From an uncultured Eubacteriales bacterium (GTDB lineage Bacteria > Bacillota > Clostridia > Oscillospirales > CAG-272), in NCBI GenBank assembly GCA_900550625.1, contig URSW01000078.1, positions 1-7,508 on the forward strand: a stretch of DNA of 7,508 nucleotides. The letters are read 5' to 3'. The notes under the pieces are model-generated. The model was not told the origin of the DNA. It saw only the letters and a list, made by a program, of their open reading frames with translations, and ran no database searches. Made by a program: the position numbers and the translations under genes. Shown one piece after another: positions 5,135 to 7,508 of this stretch. Each line of letters begins with the position of its first letter. The first letter of the stretch is position 1.

Positions 5135-6931
5135 TCATTTTACGCCGTAATTTTGTGCCTGTATTCTGAACAGCTCCGCATATTTTCCGTTTTTCTCAAT
5201 GAGTTCGGTATGAGATCCTTCTTCGGCAAGACAGCCGTTTTCGATAAACAGGATGTGATCCGCGGCTTTTGCGGAGGACATTCTGTGAGATATATAGATC
5301 ACTGTGTTATCACCGCACGATTCGGTAATGTTTTTATACATTTCGGCTTCGGAAACGGGATCAAGGGCAGACGACGGCTCGTCAAGAATCAGAATGGGAC
5401 TTCCTTTTGCGAAAACATGCGCCAACGCCAATTTTTGATATTCTCCTCCGGACAGCACCTCGCCGTCCGCGTCAAATTCCTTTCCGACCGTGGTGTCGAT
5501 TCCTTTTTCCATCTTGCCGACGCGTTCCTTGAATCCGCTTTTACATAATGCCGATTCAACAATGATGTCGTCGCCGTCACGCTCATTTCTCAACAAAATA
5601 TTTTCTTTTACACTCATTGAAAAGCTATGGTAGTCCTGAAGGAGAGTGGCATACATATCACGGTACGAGTTAAGATTTAGCTCTGTGATTTCCGTTCCGT
5701 TCAGGCAAATGCTTCCGTTTGTAGGATCGTAAAGCCGCAGAAGAAGCTTTACCAAAGTGGACTTTCCGGCACCGTTTAACCCGACTACGGCTACTTTTTC
5801 TCCCTTTTTCAAATGAAAAGACAGATGCTTTAAGGTATCATCCGCGGCTCCGTCGTAACGGAATGACACGTCTTTGAAAACAATATCTCCGTTTTCCGCG
5901 GTATAACCGTGACTGCTGCTTTCTATGGAGGATTTGTAGTTCAAAAAGGTTTTAACGTTGCTTACAAACAATGCGTTTTCACGAAAGGCACTTAAGACAC
6001 CGATCAATCCCTGCATTGCGTAGTTCATGTCGCTGATCGCTTTGACAACAATAATACAGTCTCCCATTTGAATGCTTTTGCTTATCAGCATCCGGTATGC
6101 GACATACAGCAGAATGAACAGGTTGGAGAACAGCTCGCTGTAGACACTCTGAATAAAGCCCAACACGGCACACTTCATTCCTTCGGATTTATAAAGCGCA
6201 ATACTGTTGTCCACCGCGTCCTTAAATCTTGCCAATATGGGTGCCGAAATATTTGATACGCGCATTTCCTTGGCATATTCCGGTCTGAAAAACGTGCGCA
6301 CGCAATAATCTTTCTGCCTGTTATATTCGGTTTGTTTGCCGTACATCCTAAATTCTGTTTTTGATTTCTTTCCGTTGATAAACAACGAAAAAACAGGTGC
6401 AAGGAAAAACAGAAAAACTACCGGATCGATAAGATATGAAAGGACACCCAAGCTGCACAGCGCGGTAATCGACGTGATCAGACCGGATATCATGCTCAGG
6501 GCAGCTTCCGCACGGGGAATACACTGAGCGGCGGCAATGGTGAAATCTTTGTAAAATTGCGTGTCTTCGTAGCATCGGAGATCGCAATCCAGAGCCTTTT
6601 GAAGAAACATCCGCTTTATACCGCATCCGATTTTGTAATTGAATACCGGTTCCGATTTTGCGGTCAGAACTGCGGTTATCACGTTGTACGAAATGTTTAT
6701 TGCTATGTATATCATTAAATATTTACAGACATCAAGGTAAGAACTCCCCGATGCCGCAAGGCTGATCGCATGACCGATAAAGAACAGCTCTGCCGTCCCC
6801 AAAATTCCGTCCGCAAAGGAACGCAGAAAGCTGTAAACTATCTTGAACGGGCAATGCTTCCATATAAGAGAAACAGCAAAAGAATTGTTTCTGACAATTT
6901 CCTTCAAAGAACCCGTGCGCTTCTTTTTCAT
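5135..6931 (-). CDS. ABC exporter half-transporter (permease plus ATPase), first gene of the pair
   Basis: A 598-residue exporter half-transporter of the same architecture as its downstream neighbour. Hydrophobic segments lie near 30-60, 69-90, 148-186, 256-284 and 290-315. RCYEDTQFYKDF (119-130) and PEYAKEMRVSNIS (217-229) match equivalent stretches in the partner. The ATPase domain has Walker A GLNGAGKST (384-392), Q-loop Gln432, signature LSGGE (493-497), Walker B LILDE with Glu518, D-loop SALDP and switch His549. All are consensus, so neither half looks catalytically degenerate, as one half often is in Gram-positive heterodimeric exporters. The ATG at 6931 was chosen because AGAGGG (6938-6943) is 6 bases upstream. 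The basic start MKKKRTGSLKE is a cytoplasmic lead-in, not a signal peptide. I see no convincing promoter in the 207 bases up to the tRNA terminator. No regulator, peptide gene or maturation enzyme is adjacent within the window. Confidence 0.93.
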   Translation of the reverse strand: MKKKRTGSLKEIVRNNSFAVSLIWKHCPFKIVYSFLRSFADGILGTAELFFIGHAISLAASGSSYLDVCKYLMIYIAINISYNVITAVLTAKSEPVFNYKIGCGIKRMFLQKALDCDLRCYEDTQFYKDFTIAAAQCIPRAEAALSMISGLITSITALCSLGVLSYLIDPVVFLFFLAPVFSLFINGKKSKTEFRMYGKQTEYNRQKDYCVRTFFRPEYAKEMRVSNISAPILARFKDAVDNSIALYKSEGMKCAVLGFIQSVYSELFSNLFILLYVAYRMLISKSIQMGDCIIVVKAISDMNYAMQGLIGVLSAFRENALFVSNVKTFLNYKSSIESSSHGYTAENGDIVFKDVSFRYDGAADDTLKHLSFHLKKGEKVAVVGLNGAGKSTLVKLLLRLYDPTNGSICLNGTEITELNLNSYRDMYATLLQDYHSFSMSVKENILLRNERDGDDIIVESALCKSGFKERVGKMEKGIDTTVGKEFDADGEVLSGGEYQKLALAHVFAKGSPILILDEPSSALDPVSEAEMYKNITESCGDNTVIYISHRMSSAKAADHILFIENGCLAEEGSHTELIEKNGKYAELFRIQAQNYGVK

Positions 6932-7038
6932 ATGATTCCCTCTGTTCTCGGCTTTCTTTCCGGCATAATCCCGGCATTTTTTTGCGGTGACGATCCTGCT
7001 TTGAATAGGTCCTTATTTCACCGATCCCGATGAAAAAC

Positions 7039-7089
7039 TCAACATTTTTTAGCACTTTTTTCGATAAAACCGAACTGTGTTGAAGTGCT
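7039..7089 (-). repeat. Two crossing inverted repeats in the leader of the ABC genes
   Basis: AGCACTT (7051-7057) can pair with AAGTGCT (7083-7089), and TCAACA (7039-7044) with TGTTGA (7078-7083). The two pairings cross, so they would be alternative structures or a pseudoknot. A further TTCG/CGAA lies inside the first loop. They sit about 110-160 bases upstream of the first ABC start. This may be a leader control element, an operator, or chance, since the arms are only 6-7 bp. Confidence 0.3.
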
Positions 7090-7137
7090 GATGCTTATTG
7101 GTTTCGGCTGCCTCAAAGAGAAAAAACGGCACATAGG

Positions 7138-7182
7138 AAAAACCGCCGCAACGCCCGTAAATATAGGCGTTGCGGCGGTTTT
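7138..7182 (-). terminator. Strong rho-independent terminator of tRNA-Val
   Basis: A perfect 17-bp stem pairs 7139-7155 with 7166-7182 around a 10-base loop. It has a GC-rich core and, read leftward, ends in a run of T (plus-strand A at 7138-7142). It begins 14 bases after the tRNA CCA end. The opposite strand also ends in four T, so it may work in both directions. It isolates the ABC genes from tRNA transcription. Confidence 0.92.
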
Positions 7183-7196
7183 CGCCGTTTTGCGAT

Positions 7197-7273
7197 TGGT
7201 GGAGACAACTGGAATCGAACCAGTGACCTCTTGCATGTCAAGCAAGCACTCTAACCAGCTGAGCTATGCCTCC
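7197..7273 (-). tRNA. tRNA-Val(GAC), CCA encoded
   Basis: Read leftward, the 77 bases fold as a standard cloverleaf. The acceptor arm is GGAGGCA/TGTCTCC with one G-T pair; the D arm contains GCTCAGCTGGTTAGAGT. The anticodon stem is CTTGC/GCAAG with the seven-base loop TTGACAT, giving anticodon GAC (plus strand 7237-7239) for valine GUC/GUU codons. The T arm is ACTGG TTCGATT CCAGT, the discriminator is A, and CCA is encoded (7199-7197). There is no sign of truncation. A strong promoter lies 15 bases upstream and a terminator 14 bases downstream, so this is a single-gene unit. Confidence 0.97.
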
Positions 7274-7294
7274 GAAGTCTGCCGAACGCAAAAT

Positions 7295-7323
7295 ATTATA
7301 GCACAGCCTGAAAAGAAATGCAA
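7295..7323 (-). promoter_or_regulatory. Extended -10 promoter for tRNA-Val
   Basis: Read leftward there is a -35 box TTGCAT (7323-7318), a 17-base spacer and a perfect -10 box TATAAT (7300-7295) preceded by TGC, the extended -10 element. The start would be near 7288, about 15 bases before the mature tRNA 5' end. This is a typical strong stable-RNA promoter. Confidence 0.85.
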
Positions 7324-7367
7324 TAGCAAAAACAAAATTTATACGAAATTTTACCTCCGCTTACTTC

Positions 7368-7508
7368 TTAGCCGCACACTGCGGAAATATAAGCCCCGAT
7401 CGGCGCATCCTCGGCGGAGATTTTGCTCCCCAGGCGAGTGCGCGCCGTCTTTATCTTCGGCAAAACGCCGAACGGGATTCCCAAAATGCAAGGCAGAGCG
7501 CGGAAGAG
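7368..7508 (-). CDS. C-terminal fragment of an unidentified protein (runs off right edge)
   Basis: An open leftward frame of 46 codons enters from the right edge and ends at TAA (7370-7368). It reads LFRALPCILGIPFGVLPKIKTARTRLGSKISAEDAPIGAYISAVCG: a hydrophobic stretch rich in Pro and Gly, a basic segment, then an acidic and hydrophobic tail. This could be the end of a membrane protein, but I do not recognise the family. One other leftward frame is also open here (to TAA near 7354), but it is far richer in Arg and looks less natural. Only an AT-only 7-bp inverted repeat (7334-7340 / 7346-7352) follows, a poor terminator, so transcription may continue into the tRNA. Coding status is inferred from residue composition. 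Confidence 0.45.
   Translation of the reverse strand, partial: LFRALPCILGIPFGVLPKIKTARTRLGSKISAEDAPIGAYISAVCG

Noticed and set aside
7019..7050. Possible promoter for the ABC genes (TTGAGT with an AT-rich -10).
   Set aside because: The -10 candidates (GAAATA or AAATAA) match poorly and the spacing is ambiguous, so support is too weak for a feature.
1..7508. CRISPR arrays, insertion sequences, phage genes or defence systems.
   Set aside because: No spaced repeat arrays, transposase, integrase or phage motifs are visible on either strand.

Overview
The window looks like chromosomal DNA from a Bacillota (Clostridia-like) bacterium of moderate GC content. The reasons are strong purine-rich ribosome binding sites, sigma-A-type promoters, a Clostridia-style MnmA with a CCS motif, and an HD phosphohydrolase type that I know mainly from Clostridia. 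The species cannot be read from the sequence. No complete new system is visible. The points of interest are two broken or frameshifted genes, a compact divergent promoter with a dyad symmetry, and an ABC exporter pair of lower GC.

Left part (1-2469). A truncated FGGY sugar kinase runs leftward off the edge. It is divergent from a rightward unit containing an HD-domain phosphohydrolase gene and mnmA. Each direction has its own sigma-A-like promoter. The leftward promoter contains a perfect 12-bp inverted repeat whose loop holds the -35 box. The HD gene is disrupted twice: by a frame change at a run of eight G and by an in-frame TAG. A Shine-Dalgarno sequence overlaps that TAG, so the second half may still be translated. 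mnmA is intact and is followed by a strong terminator.

Middle (2470-3330). A promoter, a strong ribosome binding site and a TTG start lead into a small TRIC/UPF0126-type membrane protein. The reading frame breaks after seven codons at a run of six T, where seven would restore it. No clear terminator separates this gene from the convergent ABC genes.

Right part (3331-7508). Two leftward genes 34 bases apart encode two full-length ABC exporter half-transporters, probably a heterodimer. Sampled stretches have clearly lower GC than mnmA. Upstream lies a tRNA-Val(GAC) gene, also leftward, as a self-contained unit with an extended -10 promoter, encoded CCA and a 17-bp-stem terminator. The right edge holds the last 46 codons of an unidentified leftward gene.

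Functionally the window mixes unrelated housekeeping (tRNA, tRNA thiolation), sugar phosphorylation and export. Only the HD-mnmA pair and the ABC pair look like shared transcription units.
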